This document shows, one piece after another, positions 1 to 6,809 of a DNA stretch of 14,474 bases (its first letter is position 1; each line of letters starts with the position of its first letter). A program made the translations under genes and the position numbers. The notes under the pieces are model-generated. The model was given only the letters and a program-made list of their open reading frames with translations. It was not told where the DNA came from and made no database searches. Source of the DNA: Mycoemilia scoparia (taxonomy: Eukaryota > Kickxellomycota > Kickxellomycetes > Kickxellales > Kickxellaceae); contig JANBPU010000370.1 of NCBI GenBank assembly GCA_027575805.1, positions 1 through 14,474 of the forward strand, in the 5' to 3' direction.

Positions 1-646
1 AATGCAAATGGTTAATTGGAGATATGTATGAACTGCAATATCCACAATAGTCGCAATTAAATTCAAATCCCCCATGCCTGCAATAGCTTATGGACATTTA
101 TAATTTGTCGTGATCATGAAATTTGGATTCAAATTGCTAATAAAACTAAAAGGAACACAAAAAGTATAATTTTTGATGAAACAAGAGAAAAAGTGTAAAG
201 AAACTCCCAAAATTTCCATGAAAAAGTTGCGAAATAGGTATAACATGTTTACAAAGTGACTAGATAAAAGATTCTGGTCAAAGGACTACTGAAACCCAAG
301 TTGCGTTAAGTTCTCTTTTCTCCTTTTATATATATGTTTCCAGGAATTTATTACACTTTCTTGGGGCAGAGATATAAAACAATAGATCTTTAAGGAATTG
401 AGACAACTCCTAATGTTCCCTTTTTTCACTGCACTTACTGATTCAAGCAAGTAAAACTGCCCAACCATGCAGATCTATCCTGTTGTCAAAAAAACACTAA
501 ATGACATAGAATTTAATAAAAACCAATTTACTCTATATTTTGTTCTTATTAAAAAGCAATCGAAGTCTGTGAAACACCCAAGCACTGAAACATAGAAATA
601 CATTAAAAGAATGACTTATCAGAGAGACCTTTGTATTGAGCTTGGC
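1..646. other. Left-edge intergenic DNA, no supported gene
   Basis: This AT-rich stretch lies downstream of the minus-strand gene ending at 647 and presumably holds its 3' untranslated region. No canonical AATAAA was found on the minus strand close behind that stop; the nearest variant is AATAAG at about 546-551. A 60-codon minus-strand frame at 286-468 has no recognisable domain and no similarity to the adjacent tandem family, so I do not call it a gene. No tRNA or repeat was recognised. Confidence 0.5.
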
Positions 647-1654
647 TCAATAATATCCTGATGAACCACCATATATTACAAGACTACTCTGCTCCAAGTA
701 ACCCGCTTGATTCCGTTGACAATTATTTACCATGAAATCATTATATTTTAGGAGATTGCAATCATCTGAGGAGTTACCATTGTCTGATAAATAAGCCTGT
801 TGTGTTGAGGCATCGTCGTCATTATCATAACATCCATCATGCCTTCCTGTTAGGCCAGAATTATGGCTGGTAGAAGGATCATATTCCAAGTAATAGCCTT
901 GTTCTGAAGGCTTATCATATCCCAAAAGATGGTCATTTATCATAGATGTATTAGTAACATCATTTCCTGGACCATAATTTTCTCCAAGAGGCTGGTATTG
1001 AAAGTTTTCGAGTTCCGCCAAAGTAGGATTGGCCCTAACCATATCCATCAATTGACTACACCCATCCACATCCCCGGCCTTAAGCCTAGCAAGCGCAACA
1101 TCGCAAACAGCAGTGTAAGCAGCCATAAAGCAACTATACCTGACTATAGGAAAAAAGAAATCCGCAAACTCTTGCCCAGTGTTGAAAGTAACATGACCAT
1201 TGTCATAAAAACCATCAAGTATATCAAATGTTTTCTCAATAAATTCCTTATATTTGAGAAGCAGATTCGACGGTGTAACCATGACTATCCCATTGGAAAT
1301 GACTGTAGGGTCAAGAAAGTACTCATTATATTCTGCAACCCTTTGGCTATAAAGGTTTGCTTTTTGCGAGATATTATCTTTGGATTCTTGTAAATGCACA
1401 TCAATTCTGTTAAACACCCTTTTAAAGCAGCGTTTCTGGTCTTCATTTAGTGGCAAGTTCTTGACGCTTTCATCATATAGGTGCATGATGGTAGGATATT
1501 GCTCAATCATACCTTCACACTTGGAGACCTTTTCGAGAAATTCTGTTTCTTGGTCGAGGGTTAGTAAAAGCGATGATGCCCTGTTTACACAGTCTTGAGA
1601 TGTTCTCAAAAGTGCTATCAGGGTTTTTTGAAAATTTTCTATTTGCGTAGCCAT
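647..1654 (-). CDS. Tandem-family protein 1 (335 aa, with long C-terminal tail)
   Basis: I do not recognise this family. The protein is intracellular by appearance, with no signal peptide or membrane segment, and residues 1-220 look mostly helical. It carries the core shared by the four tandem genes: TP at 127-128, FAD at 163-165, C184, GDVDGC at 194-199 and M203, followed by an NFQY segment at 217-220. The start is chosen because the frame opens with MATQ, matching the MST/MSS starts of its neighbours, and because the upstream context is TACAAAATG, as in the next gene and HIS4. It differs from its paralogues by a tail of about 115 residues (221-335) that is rich in Asn, Ser, Asp, Gly and Tyr, probably disordered, with an acidic NDDDD run near 278-282. 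A weak TATAAG lies about 160 bp upstream. The gene is certain as an ORF and as a family member; its function is unknown. Confidence 0.88.
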   Translation of the reverse strand: MATQIENFQKTLIALLRTSQDCVNRASSLLLTLDQETEFLEKVSKCEGMIEQYPTIMHLYDESVKNLPLNEDQKRCFKRVFNRIDVHLQESKDNISQKANLYSQRVAEYNEYFLDPTVISNGIVMVTPSNLLLKYKEFIEKTFDILDGFYDNGHVTFNTGQEFADFFFPIVRYSCFMAAYTAVCDVALARLKAGDVDGCSQLMDMVRANPTLAELENFQYQPLGENYGPGNDVTNTSMINDHLLGYDKPSEQGYYLEYDPSTSHNSGLTGRHDGCYDNDDDASTQQAYLSDNGNSSDDCNLLKYNDFMVNNCQRNQAGYLEQSSLVIYGGSSGYY

Positions 1655-2297
1655 TTTGTATGGGTTTATATTTATGGCTTGTTGGTTCAGGTGAAGGTTG
1701 ATTATTCTTTTGTGCTAAAGAAAAATTTAGAGAGAAAAAAATTTAAAGTGAGATTGCTGGCCATTTTAGTTGAAACTGGTGGCGTTTTTATTTGCACTGG
1801 GAGACCCATCCTTATAGAGTGTAACTTTTGATTACAATTTTGTGTATATGCCGAGTTGTTTGCTTTTATCATTATTTGATATGTGCATAACAAAAGCTTG
1901 TTGCCAAGTTTTTTTAGAAGGCACTTTGATGGTATGCACAAGCAAACATTTTGTCATGCCAGAATTATAACTCCTGATTTTTCACTCATTAGCAATTGCA
2001 AAAGCTAAAAGCTATAAGTGGGACTTGATTATTTATAAGCTGGGTATTTTAAAAAGATTGAACAAATAATCGTAAATAAATTTTTGTGTTGCATCATTTC
2101 ATGAGACACTTTAAAACATTATATCTAATTTAAACATTATAATTATAGATAAACTTTTTATTCCAAAATGATTAAATATCAAAAATTCAGTCAATTTATA
2201 TCCATGAAAAAGAAGAAAAATGTACGACATATTCTAAGACGTATATACGCACACATTCTCTGTATGTCTCCAGAATTGGCAACTTCAACGTGAGTCC
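1655..2297. other. Intergenic region between tandem genes 1 and 2
   Basis: This spacer holds the promoter of tandem gene 1 and the 3' end of tandem gene 2. A minus-strand TATAAG is seen at 1811-1816 and a TATAAATA at about 2030-2038. The 3' motif shared with the next spacer lies at 2153-2166. No further coding sequence is supported; the 78- and 79-codon frames here have neither family similarity nor a recognisable domain. Confidence 0.55.
2153..2166 (-). terminator. Shared 3' element with AATAAA, behind tandem gene 2
   Basis: Read on the minus strand this is TTGGAATAAAAAGT, containing a polyadenylation-type AATAAA about 130 bp past the stop of tandem gene 2. The identical 14 bp occurs at 3663-3676, in the same position behind tandem gene 3, with further similarity on the upstream side. 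It is both a likely poly(A) signal and a relic of the duplication. Confidence 0.6.
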
Positions 2298-3053
2298 TCA
2301 CAAAATCCTAGAAATTTTGGAGGTCTTACTTCGTGCACGATCAGAACTATAACCCTCAAGTTTGGCTAAAAGTGGATTATCCAAAATCTGCGACATGTAC
2401 TTCCCACAGACACCCGGATGTCCATCCATAAAATACGCAAAAGTAGTTCCACACGTGGCAGCAAAGGACCCCATAAACCTAGTGTAACTATGGATCTTGA
2501 TGAAAACGTCTGCAAAATCGGCACCATTATTAATCATGTCTCCAGGCACAAATGTAGCATTCTTGCTGCCACCATTATTTTTGGTCCTTTCAATACGAGC
2601 CAAGACATTATTTGTAAATATCTGGTAACTGGCCCACAACCTTTTGGGAGTGGTTTTCGTAATCTCAACCTTTCTTCCTGATGATGGCGTTGCTGATATA
2701 ACTTCTCCAAAAAAGCATTCAAAGTCAGCATAGTTGCTAAAATACTCTTGAACCTGTGCTCTGATACATTCAACGTATTGGTGGATGTAGGTTTGGGCGC
2801 ATTGGTAAAATATTTCAAAAAAGGCTGCTTGTTCTTTTTCAGAACGAGGTTTGACAATCTTATCGAATTGGTTACAAATGTATTGACCCAATGCGCTCAA
2901 GTCTGCAAGTTGAGGGGATGATCCATTAGGAGGATGGGTTACTTCGTTTACACCAATACCAGGAAGTTGACCCATAGTGGAGTTGATTATATCCAAAGTT
3001 TCCATAAAAGTCCTCTCCATCTTGTTTCTTAGTTCCATTTCTGGGGTAGACAT
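2298..3053 (-). CDS. Tandem-family protein 2 (251 aa, most diverged copy)
   Basis: This is the second copy of the unrecognised family. The frame is open to an ATG at 3068, but the start at 3053 is preferred: it gives MSTPEM, matching the MSTQ and MSSP starts of the paralogues, and sits in the context ATACAAAATG. The core is intact in spacing: TP at 135-136, FAD at 180-182, C201, C216 and M220. However, GD..GC has become GHPGVC, and ten extra residues (Gly/Asn/Lys-rich, about 158-172) separate TP from FAD. The protein stops soon after the core with a short basic Ser/Lys/Arg tail (236-251) in place of the [FY]-x-Y-x-P ending of the other copies. No signal peptide or membrane segment is seen. 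It is the most divergent member and could be under relaxed constraint or a new function; the frame is uninterrupted. Confidence 0.87.
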   Translation of the reverse strand: MSTPEMELRNKMERTFMETLDIINSTMGQLPGIGVNEVTHPPNGSSPQLADLSALGQYICNQFDKIVKPRSEKEQAAFFEIFYQCAQTYIHQYVECIRAQVQEYFSNYADFECFFGEVISATPSSGRKVEITKTTPKRLWASYQIFTNNVLARIERTKNNGGSKNATFVPGDMINNGADFADVFIKIHSYTRFMGSFAATCGTTFAYFMDGHPGVCGKYMSQILDNPLLAKLEGYSSDRARSKTSKISRIL

Positions 3054-3066
3054 TTTGTATTCACGC

Positions 3067-3106
3067 ATGTGTGTATGTGTATGTGTACTGGCTTGCTTGC
3101 TTGCTT
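3067..3106. repeat. TG-rich and (GCTT)4 simple repeats in the leader of tandem gene 2
   Basis: A TG/TATG-rich tract (3067-3087) is followed by four perfect GCTT units (3091-3106). On the transcribed strand they read as CA-rich and AAGC repeats a few tens of bases upstream of the start codon at 3053, so they probably lie in the 5' untranslated leader. CA-rich sequence also precedes the start of tandem gene 4. Confidence 0.7.
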
Positions 3107-3146
3107 CTGGAAAAAAGTATGACTATCTTTTTATGAATGAGCGTCG

Positions 3147-3152
3147 TTTATA
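3147..3152 (-). promoter_or_regulatory. Candidate TATA box of tandem gene 2
   Basis: TATAAA on the minus strand, about 95 bp upstream of the preferred start at 3053. The assignment rests on motif and distance only, in an AT-rich background. Confidence 0.4.
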
Positions 3153-3662
3153 AAAATAAAGCGTGGCTTGAGAATAAAAAGCGATGAAGTTTAGAACATC
3201 TTGGTGACACATTTGAATGTATTTATACGTATTTCTGTTTAGGCCATTGTTTCAAGTACCACTGTTGAGGATGTAATGGCATTTTGTTTGTGTCCTTAAC
3301 TATAATCTTTGCATTAGAACAAAGCTCTCACTATAATAGTAAAGCGATAAGCAGCATAATTAATGGATGTTTCAAATCGTTTGGTCAAATCAAATGCTGA
3401 GAAAATGCTTTCTAGTCATAATCCAGTACTTCATTTTATACTTTAAAATGGTTCTACCATACTAGCACACTGTGAGTGCCTTGGTCCTTTTGCTTAAATG
3501 CTGTGGCTAATTGCATATCCATAATTTGAATAAATTTAAAAATTTGGAAACCGTATAGCTATAAAAATTGTTTTGTTTCAGCTTCAGATTTTAGTCGCAG
3601 ATCATCATTGTACTCAACTGGGATATTCAAATATCAAATAGCTTTGCAATTAAAAATGAAAT

Positions 3663-3676
3663 ACTTTTTATTCCAA
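3663..3676 (-). terminator. Shared 3' element with AATAAA, behind tandem gene 3
   Basis: The minus strand reads TTGGAATAAAAAGT, about 82 bp past the stop of tandem gene 3, and is identical to 2153-2166 behind tandem gene 2. It is a likely polyadenylation signal retained from the ancestral duplicated unit. Confidence 0.6.
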
Positions 3677-3757
3677 TAAAACCATTAAAATGCCAAACTA
3701 TACAATAAAATCAAGAAACCAAATGCATTTGCAGATGCATTTGTTCAGGATGGTAAG

Positions 3758-4453
3758 TTACTCAACATTGTTGTCAGGAACATAATTAAAGTCTTGAATC
3801 TCCTTTATAATATGATATTCTCTAACGCGCTCCATCAATGTTTTGCAGCCTTCCACGTCTCCCTTAACATACTTACAAAGTGCAATATCACACAGGCCCA
3901 CGTATGCCATAGTGCCACAAGCAAATCCAGCAATTCGAAGCAGGTAGTCAGCAAAATCCTTGCTATTGACTACCATGCATTTTTTGCCCTCGCATTTTTG
4001 AATGTCATCGTTGACCTTCTCATTCAGCAAACCAAAAGCAAGAACAGCTTTAGTTGGGGTAAAAGCCACGTGTTTGTCAAATTCGGCAACCGAAGCATTC
4101 TTGTTGCTATCGCTGGAGCTGAATTGCGTCTGGTATTTGGTATTATAAGACATTAGATTTGCCCACGTATTAGCCTTGCAAGAAAGAAGGAGCTGTTTGA
4201 TTGCATCTTTCGTTTGACCAAGAATTCGTCCCCTCTGATTGTCATTTAGACTTTTGAAGTTGGTGTTGTACCATTTCTCAATATCTGTGCGACTTGCCAC
4301 ATTGTCTTTGTAATCCATAAGAGTGCCGAAAAGAAAATCGGTGTTGTCTTGAGTGTCTCCATCACATTCCGTTGATTTGTTGACAAGTGCTAAGGTAGTT
4401 ATAAAAGCTGCCTGTAGTATGCTAAAAGGATCGTCATTGGACGGTGAAGACAT
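3758..4453 (-). CDS. Tandem-family protein 3 (231 aa)
   Basis: This third copy of the unrecognised family is close to what looks like the basic form. The start at 4453 gives MSSPSNDD and is the only sensible ATG. The core is TP at 132-133, FAD at 167-169, C188, KGDVEGC at 197-203 and M207, ending with DFNYVP at 221-226 and a short acidic tail. Over the 41-residue core I count 24 identities with tandem protein 4 and 18 with tandem protein 1. The N-terminal half (1-130) is predicted largely helical and poorly conserved apart from an LNDNQR segment near 69-74 that aligns with LNEDQK in protein 1. There is no signal peptide, membrane segment or known catalytic motif. The gene has a good TATA box at 4599-4606. 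Function unknown. Confidence 0.9.
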   Translation of the reverse strand: MSSPSNDDPFSILQAAFITTLALVNKSTECDGDTQDNTDFLFGTLMDYKDNVASRTDIEKWYNTNFKSLNDNQRGRILGQTKDAIKQLLLSCKANTWANLMSYNTKYQTQFSSSDSNKNASVAEFDKHVAFTPTKAVLAFGLLNEKVNDDIQKCEGKKCMVVNSKDFADYLLRIAGFACGTMAYVGLCDIALCKYVKGDVEGCKTLMERVREYHIIKEIQDFNYVPDNNVE

Positions 4454-4480
4454 GGTATTGTTATGAGATAGAAAAACTAA

Positions 4481-4513
4481 TGTAGAAAAAATATAGAGAG
4501 GGTGGTGTGTTGG
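4481..4513 (-). repeat. 5' leader segment of tandem gene 3, similar to that of gene 4
   Basis: The stretch begins TGTAGA and ends GTGGTGTGTTGG on the plus strand. It resembles 5820-5849 in the leader of tandem gene 4, which begins TGTAGA and ends GTGGTGGGTTGG. The last 14 bp agree at 12 positions. Both lie a few tens of bases upstream of their start codons, so this is leader sequence kept from the duplication or under shared constraint. Confidence 0.5.
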
Positions 4514-4598
4514 TTTCGCACTTGTTTTTGGTTGCGGATTTGGAATATCAAGAAAAATATTAAAGAGTTGTGGGGTATATTTGTAGTATAATATTGTC

Positions 4599-4606
4599 TA
4601 TTTATA
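4599..4606 (-). promoter_or_regulatory. TATA box of tandem gene 3
   Basis: A consensus TATAAATA on the minus strand, 146-153 bp upstream of the start codon at 4453. A TATAAATA at 5978-5985 occupies a comparable place upstream of tandem gene 4. Confidence 0.5.
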
Positions 4607-4696
4607 CAAGTGCATAGGCTTATCAATTTATTTTTTTATTTGTAAGTGGATTGTTGAAAAAGCTCTGACTGTAAGAGTGTTGGTTTGTATCTGATG

Positions 4697-4750
4697 GGCT
4701 TTGCATTTGAGGAAATTTGGTTGTCAAAACAACATGATAAATGCAAAGCC
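4697..4750. repeat. Perfect 12-bp inverted repeat, 30-nt loop
   Basis: GGCTTTGCATTT at 4697-4708 is exactly reverse-complemented at 4739-4750. Within the loop GTTGT and ACAAC can pair as well, so a two-tier hairpin is possible. It lies about 245 bp upstream of tandem gene 3, beyond its TATA box. It could be a pair of inverted protein-binding sites or a remnant of a small mobile element; no flanking target duplication was recognised. Confidence 0.6.
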
Positions 4751-5011
4751 AATGCACCATTATCAAATACTTTTGGCTGTTTTTTTTACATGATGACATA
4801 TGCCTTGTTGGCTTGAAGACAAGCATTTCTTCAAGCAACCAATCCTCATTGCTCTGCCAATCTGTACAATGAACTTGTCAATGTTAACCAAGTACTGCTC
4901 AATTATAGATGCTATAATCGCTTCTAATATATACAAATATTAGCTTGCCACAAAACCCCTGTATACTTTTCAATCCAAATTTTATATCTTGAATTCTAAA
5001 TCATAAACATT

Positions 5012-5017
5012 TTTATT
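5012..5017 (-). terminator. Poly(A) signal AATAAA of tandem gene 4
   Basis: AATAAA on the minus strand, about 115 bp past the stop at 5130. The surrounding bases loosely resemble the 3' elements behind tandem genes 2 and 3. Confidence 0.45.
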
Positions 5018-5129
5018 TAACCCAAAACATAAGAGGAAAAATAATTGGGAAGTTGTATAGTATATACAAAATAGCTAAAAGAATTTTAGAAGAAGCATGC
5101 AGAGGCATCTGTCTAACTAAAAAGACTTT

Positions 5130-5801
5130 TCAAGCGTTGGGAGTATAATCAAAGTCCCTAAATTCCTTTACATTGGGATCCTCCAAAATCTCCGCCATTA
5201 AATTCTTGCATCCTTCAGTATTACCAACATTGAACTTTTTCAACGCAATAAGGCAAATATTTTCATAACTTTGAGCAGCACAAGCAAATCCAGCAATTTG
5301 AGTCAAATAATCAGCAAATTTCATACCCTTGCTGGCATATTTAATGCCGGCATCATTCTTGGAAATGTCGTCCCTGACTTTCTGGCAAAACAGATTAAAC
5401 TTTACTGTTGCTTGAGCAGGTGTAAAAGTTATGATCTGGTCAAGCTCAGCAGCCCGGACATTGTCATCAGGCTTGATATGACTGCCACGCTTGCGGTTAT
5501 AGACTGTTTCCTTTGCCCATACATACTTTTGGCATTCATCCAAGAATGTTTGAATATCAGGATTGATAAAGCCAAGAGGCCGTTGGAGTTCGGTCAGCTC
5601 TAAGTTTGCAACATGTCGTTCATATAGAAGTGCGATGATGCCTTTTCGAGAAACTACAGCTCTGCAATCGATGACTCCAAGAGAAAGTCGGATACTATCA
5701 TCAGAATTTGAACTACGCTCTGCAACTTGTACCATTAGCTTAAGGGTATCCCTTTGGATCCCCTTTACTTCGTTTTCGAACATAACCTTTTGTGTAGACA
5801 T
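5130..5801 (-). CDS. Tandem-family protein 4 (223 aa)
   Basis: This is the fourth and rightmost copy of the unrecognised family. The frame stays open without a stop to an ATG at 6281, but the added 160 residues are unlike any paralogue and would cover the promoter. The start at 5801 gives MSTQKVMF, matching the other copies. The core is TP at 127-128, FAD at 162-164, C183, GNTEGC at 193-198 and M202, ending with DFDYTP at 216-221. It is closest to tandem protein 3. A basic patch (YNRKRG, 101-106) sits before the core. No signal peptide or membrane segment is seen. CA-rich leader sequence and a TATAAATA at 5978-5985 lie upstream; AATAAA lies about 115 bp downstream. Function unknown. Confidence 0.9.
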   Translation of the reverse strand: MSTQKVMFENEVKGIQRDTLKLMVQVAERSSNSDDSIRLSLGVIDCRAVVSRKGIIALLYERHVANLELTELQRPLGFINPDIQTFLDECQKYVWAKETVYNRKRGSHIKPDDNVRAAELDQIITFTPAQATVKFNLFCQKVRDDISKNDAGIKYASKGMKFADYLTQIAGFACAAQSYENICLIALKKFNVGNTEGCKNLMAEILEDPNVKEFRDFDYTPNA

Positions 5802-5819
5802 TTTTAGTGTGTGTGTACG

Positions 5820-5849
5820 TGTAGATAAAGTGAGAGTGTGGTGGGTTGG
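5820..5849 (-). repeat. 5' leader segment of tandem gene 4, similar to that of gene 3
   Basis: Counterpart of 4481-4513, lying about 20-50 bp upstream of the start codon at 5801. The most similar part reads GTGTGGTGGGTTGG on the plus strand. It supports genes 3 and 4 as the most recent duplicates, in agreement with their protein similarity. Confidence 0.5.
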
Positions 5850-5977
5850 ACTGAATTGGTGGATAAAGAGAGACAGAGTAAAAAATTTATATCTTAATCG
5901 GGAGTTATCAGTTATGAAATTGGATTCTTTATGTAAAAAAAGAATAGAGTTCAAAAATTGTGTGGAATGTGGATGAA

Positions 5978-5985
5978 TATTTATA
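5978..5985 (-). promoter_or_regulatory. Candidate TATA box of tandem gene 4
   Basis: TATAAATA on the minus strand, about 180 bp upstream of the start at 5801. A second AT-rich candidate (ATATAAATT, 5884-5892) lies about 88 bp upstream, and I cannot tell which is used. Confidence 0.4.
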
Positions 5986-6501
5986 AATGTTTTGGCTATG
6001 GTCAGAATCCATAAGGCTTTAGACAAAAATCGGTCCCCAGCAATTGCACATGAATAAGCTGATGATTGAGCCAAAAATTGAGGATCATTTCTGTCTACTA
6101 TGCATCCGGTCGCTAGTGAAGTCTTTCCACATATCTTTTTTGGTTTAAGGTGAATAATTTTGATATGCGAGTTAAAAGATTTTGCGATTATCATATTTTT
6201 TATATGGCATAAATGTAAAATCGCGGCTTTAATGACGCGATAAGGGCATCTAGAAACACACTTATTTATGGAAGCATGCAAACTATGCTGCGACCTTCTA
6301 ATGCTAAAGAATCATTAGAATGACAAAGTATCCAGGTCTTAGGAGGACTTTGGTGCTATTGATTTACACTTGGGTATTTATATTTTAATCACACAAAAAG
6401 ATATTTTCTAGAAGCATTTTGTATAATCCTAGCCAAAAGGGCATTTATTTGATTAGTAGTTGTCTTAGTACATTTGGCCAAAGTGTAGTTTGGCTTTTGT
6501 T

Positions 6502-6643
6502 GAGATATAATAAAGTGCAAAGATAATTAAGCATTTTATTACTCCTAGGCAGGTACAGCTATATGCCACATACACTAAAGGATGCGTTAACAAAAATAAA
6601 TATATTACAATCCAGTTGGGCCAGAGATATAATGAAGTGCAAA
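6502..6643 (+). repeat. Imperfect 20-bp direct repeat upstream of DAD3
   Basis: GAGATATAATAAAGTGCAAA at 6502-6521 recurs as GAGATATAATGAAGTGCAAA at 6624-6643, with one mismatch and a period of 122 bp. Both copies are upstream of DAD3, the second about 165 bp from its start codon. Duplicated regulatory sites or a small local duplication are the likely explanations. Confidence 0.65.
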
Positions 6644-6809
6644 AAACAGCAGTTATAATCAAATATCCCATAAACATATCCGATAAATAAACCCAATCCT
6701 CTCTTTGTTGTTTACTTTAGGCTCTGAGGTAAACAAAACACTGCCTTTCACTTTCAACAAGAAAACCATATTTACACATTGTTTCGATAAAGCTTTTGAT
6801 ACCAACATA

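Larger units (their letters stand above)
3054..3757. other. Intergenic region between tandem genes 2 and 3
   Basis: The spacer holds the leader and promoter of tandem gene 2 (simple repeats at 3067-3106, TATAAA on the minus strand at 3147-3152, about 95 bp upstream of its ATG) and the 3' region of tandem gene 3. Immediately past the stop of gene 3 there is a short direct duplication of ATGCATTTG at 3723-3743. No coding sequence is supported. Confidence 0.55.
4454..5129. other. Intergenic region between tandem genes 3 and 4
   Basis: Contains the leader and promoter of tandem gene 3, a strong 12-bp inverted repeat at 4697-4750 and the 3' region of tandem gene 4. On the minus strand AATAAA occurs at 5012-5017, about 115 bp past the stop at 5130. 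A 71-codon minus-strand frame at 4623-4838 lacks family similarity and overlaps the hairpin, so it is not called. Confidence 0.55.
5802..6809. other. Divergent 1-kb intergenic region between tandem gene 4 and DAD3
   Basis: The region must serve as promoter for tandem gene 4 (leftward) and DAD3 (rightward). It contains the leader and TATA candidates of gene 4 and an imperfect 20-bp direct repeat nearer DAD3. A 70-codon minus-strand frame (6465-6677) would encode a very hydrophobic peptide, with AATAAA about 16 bp behind its stop; it is noted under findings but not called as a gene. Confidence 0.55.

Noticed and set aside
55..90. ATTCAAATCC, resembling a tRNA T-loop/B-box
   Set aside because: No acceptor stem, anticodon arm or A-box in the right position around it.
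929..1393. 154-codon plus-strand open frame
   Set aside because: It is antisense to tandem gene 1, whose protein aligns with three neighbours; no domain is visible in the plus-strand frame.
3054..3068. Upstream ATG at 3068 for tandem gene 2
   Set aside because: It adds only MREYK, lies in repetitive leader sequence and lacks the TACAAAATG context found at 3053.
647..5801. The FAD tripeptide of the tandem family as a flavin-binding site
   Set aside because: The letters are residues Phe-Ala-Asp; there is no GxGxxG or other flavin- or nucleotide-binding motif.
647..5801. Tandem family as secreted effectors or killer toxins
   Set aside because: None of the four proteins has a signal peptide, propeptide sites or membrane segments, and no immunity partner is seen.
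5271..5976. Plus-strand open frames of 110 and 137 codons
   Set aside because: Both are antisense to tandem gene 4 or its leader and lack any recognisable motif.
5802..6281. N-terminal extension of tandem gene 4 to an ATG at 6281
   Set aside because: The 160 added residues resemble no paralogue, cover the TATA candidates and leader, and precede a start (MSTQ) that matches the other three copies in position and sequence.
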